Of a DNA stretch of 64,000 nucleotides, positions 1-13,030 are shown in pieces (positions within the stretch are counted from its first letter, which is position 1; each line of letters opens with the position of its first letter). The notes beneath the pieces are model-generated. The model had not been told where the DNA came from and did not search any database. It saw only the letters and a program-made list of their open reading frames with translations. The translations under genes were made by a program, and so were the position numbers. The stretch covers positions 4,294,501 to 4,358,500 of the forward strand of contig CM060171.1 of assembly GCA_030549775.1 (NCBI GenBank). Reading direction: 5' to 3'. The DNA is from Tamarix chinensis (Eukaryota; Streptophyta; Magnoliopsida; Caryophyllales; Tamaricaceae).

Positions 1-2850
1 TCCTATTATGTGCCATCACATTTTCTTCTCCTTATCCCCTCCATTTTGTGACCTTACTCCCTCATTTTCTCCATTGTCAATGCTTAGTTTCCTTCCAAAT
101 ATAAGACAAGAGTTCACATTATTTTCCTTTTTAGTTCTAACTACTTTGATTTATCTTTTATGTGCTAAATTTATTTAATAATTTCCTTGAGTTTTCTAGG
201 GATCATGGAAGGTTTTAGGAGATTTGGTGTTCAGCTTTAATTATTTCTTTTGTTACCAATTAAGAGCTTAGATTGCATGTAAGATCTCATTACTACGTAT
301 ACGCATGTTTAATTTTGTGAGTTGATGGATTTGCATTAGATTTGAGTGGTGCGTATTTCGACCAATTCGGAGGGTTTTTATGGATATTTATGTTTTGGTT
401 CAATTTATAATACCATGTTGTAGATCTTGATTTATAGATGAAATTTTATATCGAGCATGCTTTTATTTGAGGTATTTTTATGCTTTAAATTATGCTTAAA
501 GATTTTATAAGTGTAGATGAATTTGATTGTTCTTGAGTGTTCTTGAGGGATCATGATGATTTTTTATATTTTTACTAGTTGGTTGACACTATGAAAATCC
601 TTGTAATTAATAGTTAAACTTTGATAGATGACATGTTAGCTAAAAGGTATCATTAAGGTTCATAATTTTGATTAAGATTTTGAATGTTATAATATGTTAT
701 TCATGTTCTTGATAATTTTTAATATGATAGTGGATAATTACCCTCTAATTACCCTAAGTAGGATTTAATTTGAGATTAATCATATTTACAAAAATTATTT
801 TCAATAGAGTGAATAATTAACCCAAAATGACCCTTTAGCATAATTAAAGGTCAATGGTCAACCTTTGATCATTGACCATTGACATTGATCAAATGAATAG
901 TAACTAAGAATGAATAGTTAATCCTTGGAACTAGTAATTTTTAGTAATAAATATTTTTAAATTTTGGATTTAAACTTCTTGGTAACATTAATTGTTAGCT
1001 TATGAATAGTGATGATTTGTGAATAGAAAATTTTCCAAATTTGGTGGAGGACCTTATTTTATCTTGGTGAAGTTTTTTATATCTAAATTTTTTTTATACT
1101 CATTTTGGTCTTAATAACAAAAGTTTTTTTTTATCTTTTTACACAAGTTTTGTGTTATCTAAACCTATGAACTTGATTTTAGGCATTTAAAGTGTATTTT
1201 GGTCATTTAATGACTAAATAAATTAATAATATGATATGTTGGACTTTAGGACCTTGTTTGCCTAATTTTGAATTTCAGTTGGTTTTCTAGGACTCTTAAT
1301 TGGTAAAAGATGCACCTCTTTTACTTTCAAAAAAATTATTTCTTTTGGCTCTAGGCCTCTAATTTTGGGGTTTCCCCTAAAACATTTGAGGGATCCTATG
1401 GTCTGTTATGTTCCTTTAGTGATTTTATGGCTTTGAATGTTCTTTGAGGTTTTGTGTTAACCATAAACACTTACATGTGTAGATGATTATATCTGTGATG
1501 TGAGAGGTTATGTATTATCATTTAAAATTGGTAAAGGTTATAGTAATCCTTTTAAACTGACATGGGTTACGATAATTCTTCACAATTGACAAAGATTATG
1601 GTAAACCTTTCAGTTAGCAAAGGATACGTGTTATCCTTTAAAACAAGTAAAAGTTTTGTGGACTTTCATTTATCAATTTCGTAAAATAGTAGGGGACACT
1701 AGTATATATATTAGTGGTTTAATACCTTCTCTATTCTATAGGCTTCCTTTGGTCAATATAGGGGTGTGCACACTTAAGCATTAAGTTACCTTTGATCGGA
1801 GCACCATGATGGGAGACTACGAGTGATGGGCATTAGATTTCCAAGTTGTCATGGTATTTCATCATCGATGAGAGGTGGGAGGACTGTCCTTATATCATCC
1901 CCTCGGCAGAGATGTTCATGTGAACTAGATACAAGTTCCTATGTGTATTGATTACTAGCCAAGATGTCCATGTGTTGAGATTACTTGCTGAGATGGTTTT
2001 GTTTTATGTGTATTAATTCCTAGCTAAAATGGCAATGTGTTGATATCCCTTGCTAAGATGGTTATGTGTTATGTTTATTGATTGCTTGCTGAGATGGCTA
2101 TATTTATGATTATACCTAATGATTTTTGTCCATTTGTCATAGGATAGGATGTCCATATGTGAATTTAGATTTTATATCATTATTATTTATACCATTGACT
2201 TTATTCATTGTGTTAGGACGGGTGTCCCTATATGATTTATCTTGTATGTCTTGTTGTTCAATTGTGGTAATTGAAAATATCCATATATGAATATTAATAT
2301 GTGTTTAGTGTAAACAGTTAAAAATACTTGAATGGTCATGGGTCAAAAGATAAGAAATTGGATTTATATGATCACTGTATATGGAAGAGTAATAAACAAA
2401 ATTGAATTCCTAGAGATGCCTTAGGGATAGTAAATTATATTTATAAGATCACAGTATATGGATTTATATGTTTGGATGTTCTTAAGAAGTTCTAATATTA
2501 TTATTACGTGACAACAGTTTTCATATAAAGCACGTTTATGTTTGATATTTAGGTCTTACTCAGTATGCTTGTTGTACTGATACCACACCATTTACAATTC
2601 CTTAGTTAGCTCATTAAGCATTTCGGTTGGGATCCTTGGGATCTTATATTATATTTTGTTTTAGTTATTTTTGTGCTATGTTAGATCTTGGCGATGTTAT
2701 ATTTATTTTGCATATAAGTTTTTATAAGTCTTATATCAAACTCAGGTTAGGCGATCATACTTGAATCTTAGGATATTAGATTACTTTTTAGCCTTGCTCT
2801 AATCATAGGTTAAGTATTCGGCATGCCTCTTCTATGTTAGATAAGGCAGA
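1..2850 (+). mobile_element. Gypsy-type LTR remnant, plus orientation, left end outside window
   Basis: There is no coding frame of note. Between about 1,905 and 2,100 a short module with the core GCTGAGATGG (variants GCCAAGATGT, GCTAAGATGG) recurs six times at 25-50 base spacing. At about 2,550 there is a segment of the form CTTACTCAGTATG...TGTACTGA, which resembles the R region usual in plant Gypsy LTRs (cttactgagta...tactcac). Both point to a plus-strand LTR. The right edge is unclear: a possible end is GTGTAACA near 2,931, but no target duplication can be tested because the left edge is not in the window. It could also be a diverged relative of the long LTRs at 3,176, 27,056 and 53,034 in opposite orientation. 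Confidence 0.4.
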
Positions 2851-3175
2851 AAAGCCTTGTATTTTCTATTTAGCTTACACAAAATGTATTGTAAAATAAA
2901 ATTTTCTGTTCACAAAAATGGAAGTGTAACAAAAGATCTCAACATCTGCTTTCCACAAATCATCACAAATATTGAACCGAGCATGTTAAAAGAAATTTGC
3001 ATTAACATTATCCGGTCGGGGAACTTTATCCCCTTTCATGTTGAATAGAGCAATATTTACCTCGTCCTTTCAATTGGATCCATAAGCTAGTGTTGTTGTG
3101 TCATGATAAGGATTTTTCCATGAGCCATAAGACCTTCCCAAAATCAACCTCTGAGCTAATAAGGTGAGCTTTTAG
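2851..3175. other. Unresolved spacer between two LTR-like blocks
   Basis: About 325 bases between the left LTR remnant and the TGTAACACC start of the next LTR. Neither strand gives a recognisable protein; the short open frame at 2,857-3,048 has no motif I know. It may be target DNA or an old element fragment. Confidence 0.3.
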
Positions 3176-6100
3176 TGTAACACCAAAAAATCATATATAT
3201 ATATATAGTTTAGTTTTTTTTTGTGGAAACAAAGCATAAAATAGTTTAGTGTTACCATCATTCTTAATAAGAGTTCAATTTTCATACCATTCTCAAATCA
3301 CGTATAAGGAAAAAATATTACCGATTTAAGTAAAATAATAATAAAATAAGAAGGATTTTAAAAAACATAGATAATGAGTTTGGAGATAAAACTCTAACTA
3401 AAATACAAATCTAAATACAATAAAAGAAAACTATGGATCCAAGAGTCCATAAGGTGTCTAGACCAAAAACTCAAACTACCAGATAATTGAGATTCTACAT
3501 CCAAGACCCAACATAATCACCATTCCTTCCTATAAAATGCAACAAATTCAGGAAAGTTATCAAGACAGTCATCAATAACCTGCATAAACACAACTAAGTA
3601 ATCTACTCATGGGAATGAGCAACACCCATAAAAAGGATGACACATACTTTTGTATTAAGTAAGGTAACATTTTATATCACTAGAGTAAGTCATGTATAAC
3701 ACACAATGACATATGAACTAAACTAACATGAACATTATTCAAGATGCAAGATGATCGAAGAAAGAGACTAGATTATGGTATTATTTTTAGGAAAATATAA
3801 ATTTATATACATTTTAATTTCTTAGTCATGTTGAGCTAAGGGACTACTATTTTTGTCTGATTAAACATATCGATGTAACTTCCAAAGAAAAAATGTTCAT
3901 GCTACTATTCTCATTTGGTGGAATGGATTAATACAACATCTAGGGCATAACTCACCTGACTACTATTCTTATCTAGTAGAATAGACTGGTACAACTTGAT
4001 TCTCACTCATATGTTTTTCCACTTTAAATATTAATGTTTTAACATATAGATTTTTGTTTATCTTGGTTATATAAGGTACCAATGCTGCCAAATTTATCCC
4101 AACAATTGATAATATTGAAATGCATCATGATTACAACACATTGGACATGCTATGATCACATGAAGTAAAGGTAAGACATAAAAGTAGATATTAAGCACAA
4201 AAAGGAACATTTCACAAAGAAAAAGACCATAATACCCTTATAAAACTCTAATTTACAAAAAAACACCATAACACCATTTATAAATCCCTAAAATTCAAAA
4301 AAATAGTTAAAATGGGAGTGCTAAACATTTGTATCAAAGCCTAGTTTTGAAACTCTTCCCAACTTCTTGGCATTTTGAGTTGATAGCTTAGTTGGTGTCA
4401 AGGTGTTTCAATTTTGAAATATCCTAAGGATCGCTTCAAAGTCAAACTTTAAGAGTTTTCCATATGTATTAATAATTATAAATATAAACAATATTTAAGA
4501 AATTAGCACCACGGCATGAAAGGTAGAGAGCACAAATAAAAGAAATGTGATCTAGAATGATAAAGTTATTGATCTTCTGCTTTATCAAGAACTACAAATA
4601 AGTCATATCATGCTCTGCTATAAAAATATGATTGTCAAGATATTACATTACAAGCACTGTATAACTTCATTAACAAAACTTTGAAACAACAATACTTCCA
4701 AATTCATAATAGAAATAGCCAAGAAAAAATAGAAAACATAAATGCTCAATAAATCATGCACTACTAGTAAAATAATCTATCCTACCTTCACGTTGAGATG
4801 AAAAAATTGATAGTTACAACATTACTTGTCTTATAAACTAAAATTAGAAGCATGACTTGTTACCATAGATATCAAAAATCAATAATGTTATATTCAAAAA
4901 TCAAAACCTAACTCCAACAATTCACACATAAAATACAAATATTACCCTTTGTTACTATTATGAATTTAAGTTATTTTCTTATAATATTACACCTATGCTA
5001 CTCTTATTTGTCCCAAATGTTTCCTATGTTACATATAGCATTTTTGTGACCCAAAAATTCTTATAGAACCTCAGATTTTCATATTTCATCCAAAAAGACC
5101 TAAACACTTCTAAAATTATTATTTTCCTAATTTAGGTCATACTCACCTAAACCCTAACATATTATATATCATATTTATTTTAAAGACCTCAAGAAATGCA
5201 ATAACATTCTTATTTTCACAAAAAACTCACAAAGATAAAATATTTACCTTGAGGTTGAGACACACATATAAACCACAAATTTCTAAAAGCTCCCAAAATT
5301 AACCAAAACTACACACAACCACCCTCACATTATAAGCAACTCAAAAATATAATTAGCTTGAATTAAAATAGTCTACAAAATAACAAATGGCCCTATTCCC
5401 AAAACCATCATAAGCCCAAAAACACAATTCTTATGACCTCAACATGCAACACCAATCACAAGCCAAAATCTACTTATCCATGTACTTAAAAATATAACAT
5501 AATACGTCGTCATCATGCTTGAGATTTTATGGTAAATCCAAGCAAAGCATAAAATATAGAGATTTCACTTAACATCATGAAACTCATAAAATCATGGATT
5601 TTACCATTTAATATATGAACATGGAAAAAAGAGCAAAGGTTAAGCATGCTTTGTATCACAAAACATATGAAAATATGGAAAATAACAAAAATTACCCTAA
5701 ATTGGAGACATGTATACTTACCAAAATCTATTCCGACCTCTAAGAAAGAATTTCTCTCACACACCTTATTCCACACTTTGATCACCTAAAATAAAAATAC
5801 CATAATTAGATGACAGATTTATATTAAGGGTTTGGATATAAGTGAAAATTCAAAGGAGATGAGAATAACACTTAAGGATAAAAAATGAGGGCTTGAACAA
5901 GCTTGAATCAAAACTTCCCCTATCTGTAAATTGAACTCTCATTTTCTTGGACTAAGCACCAAAGAGTTAAGGTTAAATAATTTAGAAGTTAAATGATGAA
6001 AGAAAATGGAGATGAGAATAAGGAAGTGACTCGACAATAAGGCAAACAACCAAAAAATAATTAGAGTAAGATAAGTTAGGAGAGACAAGAGAGAAAAGTA

Positions 6101-6975
6101 GAAGATAAAAATTTGGTTACATGTAACATGACCAAGAAAAGGGACGTGTGCCCCCTTATGGTTGTAGACAAAGGTAGGTGAGAGAGTGAGAAGTTAGATG
6201 GGAGGTTTATCAAAAGCAAGAGAGGTGATGGGAGTGATTATCATGAGTGATAGAGTGTAAGAGAGTAGATAAAAAGTGACTGAGGTGATTATGGGTAGAG
6301 TTTTGGTTGAGTAAGCAAGGATAAATAATTATTAGATCATGGGATGTAAGAGGTTCTGCATTTCAAAGTCCTCATTTAAGTATTAAAAATGGTTTAGGTA
6401 AGGCATAATATCCAATAAATAGCTAAAATTGGGGGAAATCACCAAATAATTCAAATAAATCATAAAAAAATAAGGAAAGGTGAGAAATTAATCTAGGAAC
6501 CTAAATATATAAAAATAGTGGGCATAAGAATCGATTTGAAGTCAAATTAATTTAGAAAAAAATCAAGAATAATTAAAATCTCCTAGATTTAGTCGATCAG
6601 ATGAGGCTGGCGATTGACCACCTGATACCCTGAACAAAAGGGGGTGGAGCATTATTGGCCAATCAATTGAAGGTAAGGCTTGATTGATCACCAATTAAAT
6701 GATTTAAAATTTTTAGTTTGAAGGGTAGAAAGCTAAAAAATAAAGTTTTAAGAGGTATAGGTAAGGTGCCCAAATAAAGTTTAAGGGTTAAAGAAGGGAT
6801 TATAAGATAAGTCACCAAGGAATTAGGGTTATTAAAATTTGGAGAATTAAATCAATACCCCCTTTAAAGTGACTTCATCCCCATAGTTAAAAGGTCAAGA
6901 TTGGAGAAGAAGATAAGAAGGATTTAATGAAATGCGATTGCATTGGTTAACCCTATAGAAGTAGGTTATCAGGCA
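3176..6975 (-). mobile_element. Long Gypsy 3' LTR (about 3.8 kb), minus orientation
   Basis: It starts TGTAACACC, the same left terminus as the solo LTRs at 27,056 and 53,034. It shares with them, in the same order, a GAGTTTGGAGAT...CTCTA block (about 3,374) and a GTCCATAAGGTGTC block (about 3,445). An R-like segment follows (about 3,650 on the minus strand: GTTACCTTACTTAATACAAA). A hairpin module of the type CTACTATT...GGTGGAATGG then occurs three times (3,841-3,990). Minus is the sense strand because the Gypsy pol fragments to the right are on minus and a purine tract (minus strand AAGGGGGTAG) sits just before the proposed right edge at ATCAGGCA (6,975). The left edge is firm. The right edge is inferred, because the right portion no longer resembles the sister LTRs. 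Confidence 0.5.
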
Positions 6976-6989
6976 CTACCCCCTTAAAA
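6976..6989 (-). other. Polypurine tract of the Gypsy element
   Basis: On the minus strand this reads TTTTAAGGGGGTAG and is followed at once by TG, the expected start of a 3' LTR. It lies downstream (minus sense) of the integrase C-terminal remnant, which is where plus-strand priming of a Gypsy element should occur. Confidence 0.45.
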
Positions 6990-7019
6990 GGGAGGGACCT
7001 AAAACTCAACACATCTACA

Positions 7020-7385
7020 ATGAAAAGCTTGGGATATATCTAGCACATGACCACCTCTAATTCTTAGGTTTCCTCCTTCGCTTCATCGCAATTCCAAAGG
7101 ACCTTCTTAATAGGAATTAAGCTCTAATGGCTCTGCTACACCTTGGTGTTGAGAATCTTTAGGGGTACCTCCTCATAGGATAACGAATTATCGAGCTTGA
7201 TCTCATTGGGTATGATCACATGGGATGTACCTATAATGTAATATCTCAACTATGATATGCGAAATATATTATGATCTTGAGCCACCTTTAGAGGAAATGA
7301 TAGGTTGTAGGCAACCTCCCTAACTCTTTCAAGAATCTTATACTGTCAATTGAAATCCAAACTCAACTTACCTATCCGAAAAAAA
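7020..7385 (-). pseudogene. Gypsy integrase C-terminal end (broken)
   Basis: Minus-strand translation gives ILERVREVAYNLSFPLKVA, then LDNSLSYEEVPLKILNTKV, a stop, and after a shift IPIKKVLWN-DEA. These match the end of plant Gypsy integrases, where the usual order is EILERVGEVAYRLxLP, then LSYEExPxxILDRxxK, then VKVLWxNHxxEEATWE. At least two stops and frame changes are present, so it cannot make protein. The upstream half of the same integrase is at 9,034-10,130, separated by an insertion between the motifs normally written MKGV and RFGKKGK. This region would have encoded the DNA-joining enzyme's tail that binds viral-type cDNA ends or chromatin. Assignment to Gypsy is secure; the subfamily is not. 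Confidence 0.75.
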
Positions 7386-9033
7386 TCTGTATACCTTGAT
7401 ATCAACTAAATATACGTATCGGAACGTATACCTATCACAAGTAATATAGGTTGCAAGGAGCATTGAATTATCATCCCACATAGACTAATTAATAATTCAA
7501 AAACTCTAATAAATTAAATCCTGTCTAAGCTATCGAAATTAAATAAAGAAGTAATTATTAATCTAAATTAAGAATTTTAAATAAAAATATCTAAACACAT
7601 ATAAATACAATCTAATGGAATTCAAATTAAATAATAAAAAAATAATGGGAAATTTGGATCTACTTCTATCCAAATATAACTTTCAAATAACTGATTACTT
7701 GAACTTTTTAATTAGCTACTGTGTGTCAACAAGAAAAAAATAACTAACACATTCTCTTAAGCTACTCAATTCTATCATCAATTATCAGTTATGTTATCTC
7801 TACGATACTTTAGGTTCAATTAATTAATTATCCTTTACTATTGTTATAAAAATTATATAATTGATTTCACAACATGTTCAATTTCTATTTATGCTATTTA
7901 ACCTAAAATGAAGAATTAACTCTTGCTCTCGACTTGACTTGTTATAATCTAAATAAAGATGGTCAGTTTATTAATTAGATATAATCATGAATGATAGCTT
8001 AAAACACATAAGATAATTTATAAATCAAGTAATCAATTAATTAAATAATATAAAGAATAGAGTTTTCCCATACCCTAGGTATAATAAAATTAGAACATAC
8101 TATTACTTAAAATGAATATAACCAAATTAAAGAATGAATCTAAATTTTACATAAAATATTAAACCTAAGAATATTAGAATATAAAATTACAGGACTTCAT
8201 ATCCAAAATCATAACTGAAAAATAATATTATATTTGGATGGCAAGCAGTTGAATATTTTTTCCAGCTTCAGACACCTATTTTGCCTCATGTATTCTTCTG
8301 TTGTGTCATCTTCTCTTTTCTTTCCTACGTTCTTTTCTCTAAATTTCTCCTTGCCCTTTGTGTCATTTTTTTTCCTTTCTTTTCAACATTCTTTCCTCCA
8401 TCTTTTGGCCTCCTAACACTTCTAGCTTCTTGGCCCATTTATGCATTCACTTTTTATTTTGGTCAGCAACCCTATTTGATATATATATATACACACACAC
8501 ACACACCATGATCTCTTTTCTTTTTATTTTTTATTTTTGTATCTTACTTTATCTTTATTTCTTTTCTATTTTTTCTATTTTCAACTTTTCATTTCCTTTT
8601 TTTTATTTATTACTTTATGCATATATGTTAATTAGTACCTACAAAATAAAATTAAGTAGGTATTAATTAGTTTCCTAAAACTATTTCAAACAATTCTTCT
8701 CATTAGGATATATTTTCACAATTCCTAAAAATTTGACCTATGTGCAATCAAAATTAGAAAAACCACTAGAAATAGAAATTGAATATTTTTTTTATTTTTA
8801 AACCAAAATTTAAATCATCTAAATCCGAGTTCTTACATGAAATTTATGGTCAAAATATGTCAAGTTATCAAAATCATACAAAAATAAAATTTAATCTCTA
8901 AATTAATTAAATATATAAGGTTATTATAAATTAAGCAAATAATTAAAAATAATATAAATAAACTCACATATTATTTACATAAATAATCAAAAGCTTAAAG
9001 TAAAAAGGTATAAATATATAAAAACATGTGTTC
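7386..9033. mobile_element. Unclassified insertion splitting the Gypsy integrase
   Basis: The flanking integrase halves are colinear and adjacent in the parent protein, so about 1.65 kb has been inserted. The insert is very AT-rich and non-coding. It contains a (TA)n(CA)n microsatellite (8,479-8,506) and pyrimidine-rich stretches (8,230-8,620) that produce spurious open frames. Its left part has TATACC...AAGTAATATAGG...ATCCCACATAGAC, and its right edge reads ACATGTGTTCACC before CACCCCC. This resembles non-coding ends of large plant LTR retrotransposons, but I could not find a target duplication or matching ends. It could be a solo LTR or a non-autonomous element. Confidence 0.5.
8479..8506. 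repeat. (TA)n(CA)n compound microsatellite
   Basis: Six AT units are followed by eight AC units. This is simple sequence within the insertion in the Gypsy integrase. Confidence 0.9.
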
Positions 9034-10130
9034 ACCACACCCCCTTAGTGCCTGAGACTCTCAATAGAACTTTATCCCCATCTCAAAATCATCATTGTGT
9101 CATCTTTGATCAGCATAATCCTTCTAATGACTCTGATCTGCTTTCATCCTATCATAAATCAAATGAACATACTAAGTTATCTCCTCAATCAGCTCAAGCC
9201 CCAAGATAACAAACTTGCTAATGTTGCTCTAACCAAATGAAGTTTATCCTCTTAGGTGCCCTAAAAATCCAAAGGACAAGCTCTCAATATGTCCTTTAAT
9301 TTATGGATCATCATCTCAGTATACCAATCTATAGCTAGTTGAAAAGTGATACTCATTCTCAACCGCATGCCCACAACTCATATAACTTCCCTAAAAGTGT
9401 GAAAGGAACTTAGAATCCTAAATAGAGGCCATGTTGATAAGTGTACCATGCTAGCTCACCATAAGCTTTATGTACGCATCAATCAATTGTCCCATACTCC
9501 GGGTCAACTTCATCAGGATGAAGATCATCAATTCAGTCAACTGGGTCAATTGGTCAACGATGATGCAAATCATATTGCACCCACCATAAGTCCTTAGTAG
9601 ATCACTATCAAAGTCTATGGAGATAGAGTCCTAGTTCCATCTCAGAACATCCAACAACTAAACCAACCCTACAGGTTTGTGATGCTCTATCTTGAACTTC
9701 TAATAGGTCACACATTTGGATACAAACTTAGTTACCTCTCACTTCATGTCAGGACACTAACAAATCCTCTTAAAATCCTTGTATGGATTATCCCCTCTTA
9801 GATGAACGAAAAATAAAATATTGTGGCCCTCCTCCAAAATCCGACGCTTTAGGTTAGCGTGCCTTTATAACACACATCGACGACCCCTGTAACAAATGCT
9901 ACCATCCTCATGATTCTAGAATCCCTTGGCTTCACCAACTTGTATCTTCTACCAAATCTATTTGAGCTTGTGATCCCTAGGTTTCCCCACTCGAATCTCA
10001 TCTGACATAGTCAGTGTAATAATCAACACACTCATCTGGGCCTCTAGATCCCTACACTGAATCAGATATATCTCCATCTCACTAAGCCTCTCAAGCAACC
10101 GATTATCCACCGTATTAGAACTCAAAAAGA
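9034..10130 (-). pseudogene. Gypsy integrase zinc-finger, core and linker region (broken)
   Basis: Read on minus from 10,130 downward. The segment at about 9,740-9,700 gives DMK*EVTKFVSKCVTY, the second half of the HHCC zinc finger (normally DVxxFVxxCxxCQ), followed by KIEHHKPVGL. The core then reads WN-DSISIDF, a catalytic-Asp region (normally WxxIxMDFV), then ICIIVDQLTQ. Next come QLIDAYIKLMVS and HGTLINMASI-DSKF (normally HGxPxSIISDRDxxF), and HFSTSYRL. Close to the insertion site YDRMKADQSH-KDYADQR and ALRGCGE match the ERLKxAQSRQKSYAD and MKGV segments. Many stops and frameshifts show an old copy. It is followed on the sense strand by the C-terminal piece at 7,020-7,385. Confidence 0.75.
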
Positions 10131-11420
10131 ATGTGATATCTTCTTACTCAAGACATATACAATGAAGTTGGCCTTGCCCTTATGGTAGGTCAAATCGATG
10201 CCATAATCCTTCACCAACTCTAGGCACCTTATCTACCTCAAATTCAATTCATTTTGAGTGAATATATACTTAAAACTCTTGTGTTCAGTGAAGAATTCAA
10301 GACTTCATTAGAGACGATTGCGATCAACTCTAAGTCATAGGTCACATAGTTTTTCTCATGTTGCCTTAATTGATGAGAGGTGTAATCTATCACCCTGCCA
10401 TGTTGCATCAATAAACAAATCCAAGCTTCATCAAATCAATGTAAACCTTAAACCCATCAAATCTTGATGGTAGAGTCAAAAATAGTGTTGAAGTCAAATT
10501 CTACTTCAAATCCTAAAATGCTCCCTCACAAGTTTCGTCCCACCTAAATTTAGTGATATTCTTTAGAAGATAGATCAAAGGATGAGCTACCTTTGAGAAG
10601 TCTTGGATGAAGTACTTGTAGTATTATGTCAAACATAGGAAACTACAAACCTCAGAGATGTTGGTCGGTGCTCTCCATTTTTTAATAGTCACAATCTTTA
10701 TTGGGTCCACATCAACTTCTCCAACTGACACCAAATGTCCCAAAAATACAATCTCCTAAAGCTAAAACTTACACATAGAGAGTTTGAAATATAATCTATG
10801 TTCTCTAAGGAGTGACAAAATGGTGTGAATGTGCACTCATTCTGCTCTCTACTTTGAAAGTAAAGCAGAATGTAGTATATGAATACCACTAAGATCTAGT
10901 CGAGGTACCACTAAAAAATCATCATCATCAAATCCATAAATAGGTAGGCACATTGGTGAGCCTAGAAGGCATCATCATGAACTTATAGTGCCTTGTGTCC
11001 TTAAGATTATCTTCATGATGTCAAGCTTTACAATGCATAGCTAGTGATACCCCAACTTCAAGTCAATCTTCTAGAAGAATGTGGCTCCCCTTAGCTGATT
11101 AAAGAGGTTATTGATCCTTGGAAGCAAATATCAATTCTTCAATGTCATTTGATTCAAACCCCAATAATTTATGTACTAAAACCGATGTTCTTCATGAAGA
11201 GAAGTAATGCTCCCCATGGAGACACACTTGAGTAGATGTATTTATGAGCCAACAACTCCTCTAGCTATGACTTCAACTTCCGCAAATCTACTGATGACAT
11301 CTGATAAGGTGCTCTTGATACAAGCTTGGATCCTAGTACCAACTCAATGGTGAAGTTTACCTCACATACCAGTGGCATCCCTGATGTCTCCTATAGAAAA
11401 ATATTAGAATAATCTCGAGC
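10131..11420 (-). pseudogene. Gypsy reverse transcriptase and RNase H (broken)
   Basis: Minus-strand fragments appear in the correct order. FTIELVLGSKLVSRAPYQ (11,360-11,310) matches the start of Gypsy RT. LRKLKS-LEELLAHKYIYSS and VSPWGALLLF follow. The catalytic loop reads VVFIYYILLYFQSREQ (about 10,890-10,840), where FIDDILIYS is usual, so both catalytic aspartates have become tyrosine. Then come LYFWDIW (for VxFLGHVVS) and KLMWTQ (for GIxVDP). The RNase H end is [12 protein letters not shown]...RCLELVKDYGIDLTYHKGKAN (10,270-10,160). The enzyme would have copied element RNA into DNA in cytoplasmic particles. The lost YxDD aspartates alone would abolish activity, and stops and shifts are also frequent. 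Confidence 0.8.
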
Positions 11421-12320
11421 GATTGTAATATCCTCCTTAATTGAAATGTTGGTGTTTAACTCCTGAATGCTACCCATGTACATAGGGTAACCTCTTTACA
11501 CCGAGGCATATACTTGCATCTCCTATAGGAGATGTTAGAACCCTGATATCCCCACAACACCACTCACTCCTACACACATTATATTGTGACTCGGTATCTT
11601 CCCAACATATCATTCCCTGGATCACATCAAATTCCTAGAAGTCCATCTCGACTTGATCCTTAAGGAATTCTACTCTAGCTATCTCTAAGATTACATTAGA
11701 TTAGAGTCTAGTATAATCCAATCTATCCTTTAATGGTAAGGCCACATATATCTACACACAAGCAAGAGGAGATAATGTAGTTCTAGCACCAAAAGTAGTA
11801 GAAACAAATGAAAGCAAAACACTCGAATCAAATAATATGTGCACTGATAATGATAGGATAGAAAACTTAACAATGTTTGGGTCAAGCTATAGATCAACAT
11901 CTACTTAACTGATGATATTTAGGCGCTCGCTTGATTGTCATCCCTAGTATCAGCAATACCCTCTATAAATCTACGCTTGTCCTTATACTCCTTTAGGGAA
12001 TAGGAGAGCCTCTTATTGTTTCCCCTTTACCTCTCTAGGTTTTATGCAAGCTAAGGCAGTTGTCCTTTAATGTTGTTGTATCATAAAATTCTAATGCTAA
12101 TATATGTGTTGTTGAGGTATAAGCAGTCCCCATTACTGGTGCTTAGCCATATTCTACTAACACTCAAAACGTCAATGACCTTGATAATTGCAAGCTTGGC
12201 ACATGATAGATATGCCCCTGCAATCTTGTCGTAGATGATATAAGCCATAACAATAACAAAAGAAGTATTTATATAGTCCCTATTTTCTAATTTGCCCACT
12301 CGGTTGACCCCTAGATTGAT
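11421..12320 (-). pseudogene. Gypsy protease/linker region, heavily degraded
   Basis: This lies between the RT start and the gag remnant, where the aspartic protease and a linker normally sit. I could not read a clear DTGA-type active site. The assignment rests on position within an otherwise colinear gag-pol order. The 72-residue open frame at 12,081-12,299 has no recognisable motif. Confidence 0.4.
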
Positions 12321-12329
12321 AACTTATAA

Positions 12330-13030
12330 TTCCACCCCTGTGATGTTGAATCTTCCCCTCAAAATCCTATATCTCAAGCTTCCTCTTTCCTAAATTAGAA
12401 GCATTCTTCTTAACCATGATGGTGACAACATAAACCCACTCATACAATTTGGCAAGATAGTGGAAGACCACTATACCCATCATCTTCCTAATTTTAAAAT
12501 GAAGCCCCTATTTGAATTAGAAGGCCAATGTAGCCTCACTCGTTGCTCTGCCGTAAGTTAACATTAACAACTCCATGAACTATGCATGATACTCTCGCAT
12601 TGTTAAACTCCTCTAGGTGAACTATATGAACTTCTTAAGCTTATCCCTCTTAAGGCTCTTAAGGTAGAATTGCTTGCGAAATTCCATCTTGAAGTCTTCT
12701 TATTGTAGCCATGGGCCTCCCTGAGAGCGATGACCCAACCACCAAATGTCTGCTGATCTCAAGAGAAAATATGCAGCTATGCTCACTTTCCTCTTCTTCG
12801 AACAAAAGTCTTATCAAAGCCCTGAATACATCTTTCTAAGGCAACCACATCCTCCTCTTTGACATACATTGGCAAGTGATGACCAGACACCTTTCAAAGT
12901 TAATTGTCTCTAGTAGCATCCTATGGGTGATGCTGAAGCGGCGACGGCGGCGGTGATGGATGAGGTAGTAGTAGACGCTAAACAAACTCCATGAAAGCCT
13001 CAAACACCTCCTTTAAACAACCAACATATC
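12330..13030 (-). pseudogene. Gypsy gag (retrotransposon capsid) remnant
   Basis: Read on minus. Near 12,890 a segment gives ERCLVITCQCMSKRRMW. After a stop comes KDVFRALIRLLFEE, then SCIFSLEISRHLVVGSL, matching the capsid segment in which a nucleic-acid-packaging protein has W..L..DQA..WW. DFKMEFRKQFYLKSLKRDK follows, and it is strongly like the plant Gypsy gag consensus W..F...F..+Y.P...+. Then come LTMREYHA-FMELLML (T+-+Y...F..L) and FQFKLGLHFKIRKMM (F..GL...I). The order is capsid N- to C-terminal. Stops and frame changes abolish function. No zinc knuckle could be read. Confidence 0.65.

Noticed and set aside
8234..8666. Three overlapping plus frames of Phe/Ser/Leu-rich peptides
   Set aside because: Pyrimidine-rich simple sequence with a microsatellite; no motif.
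7020..13030. Endogenous plant pararetrovirus instead of a Gypsy element
   Set aside because: Integrase is present after RNase H and LTRs flank the unit; no movement-protein or coat features were seen.
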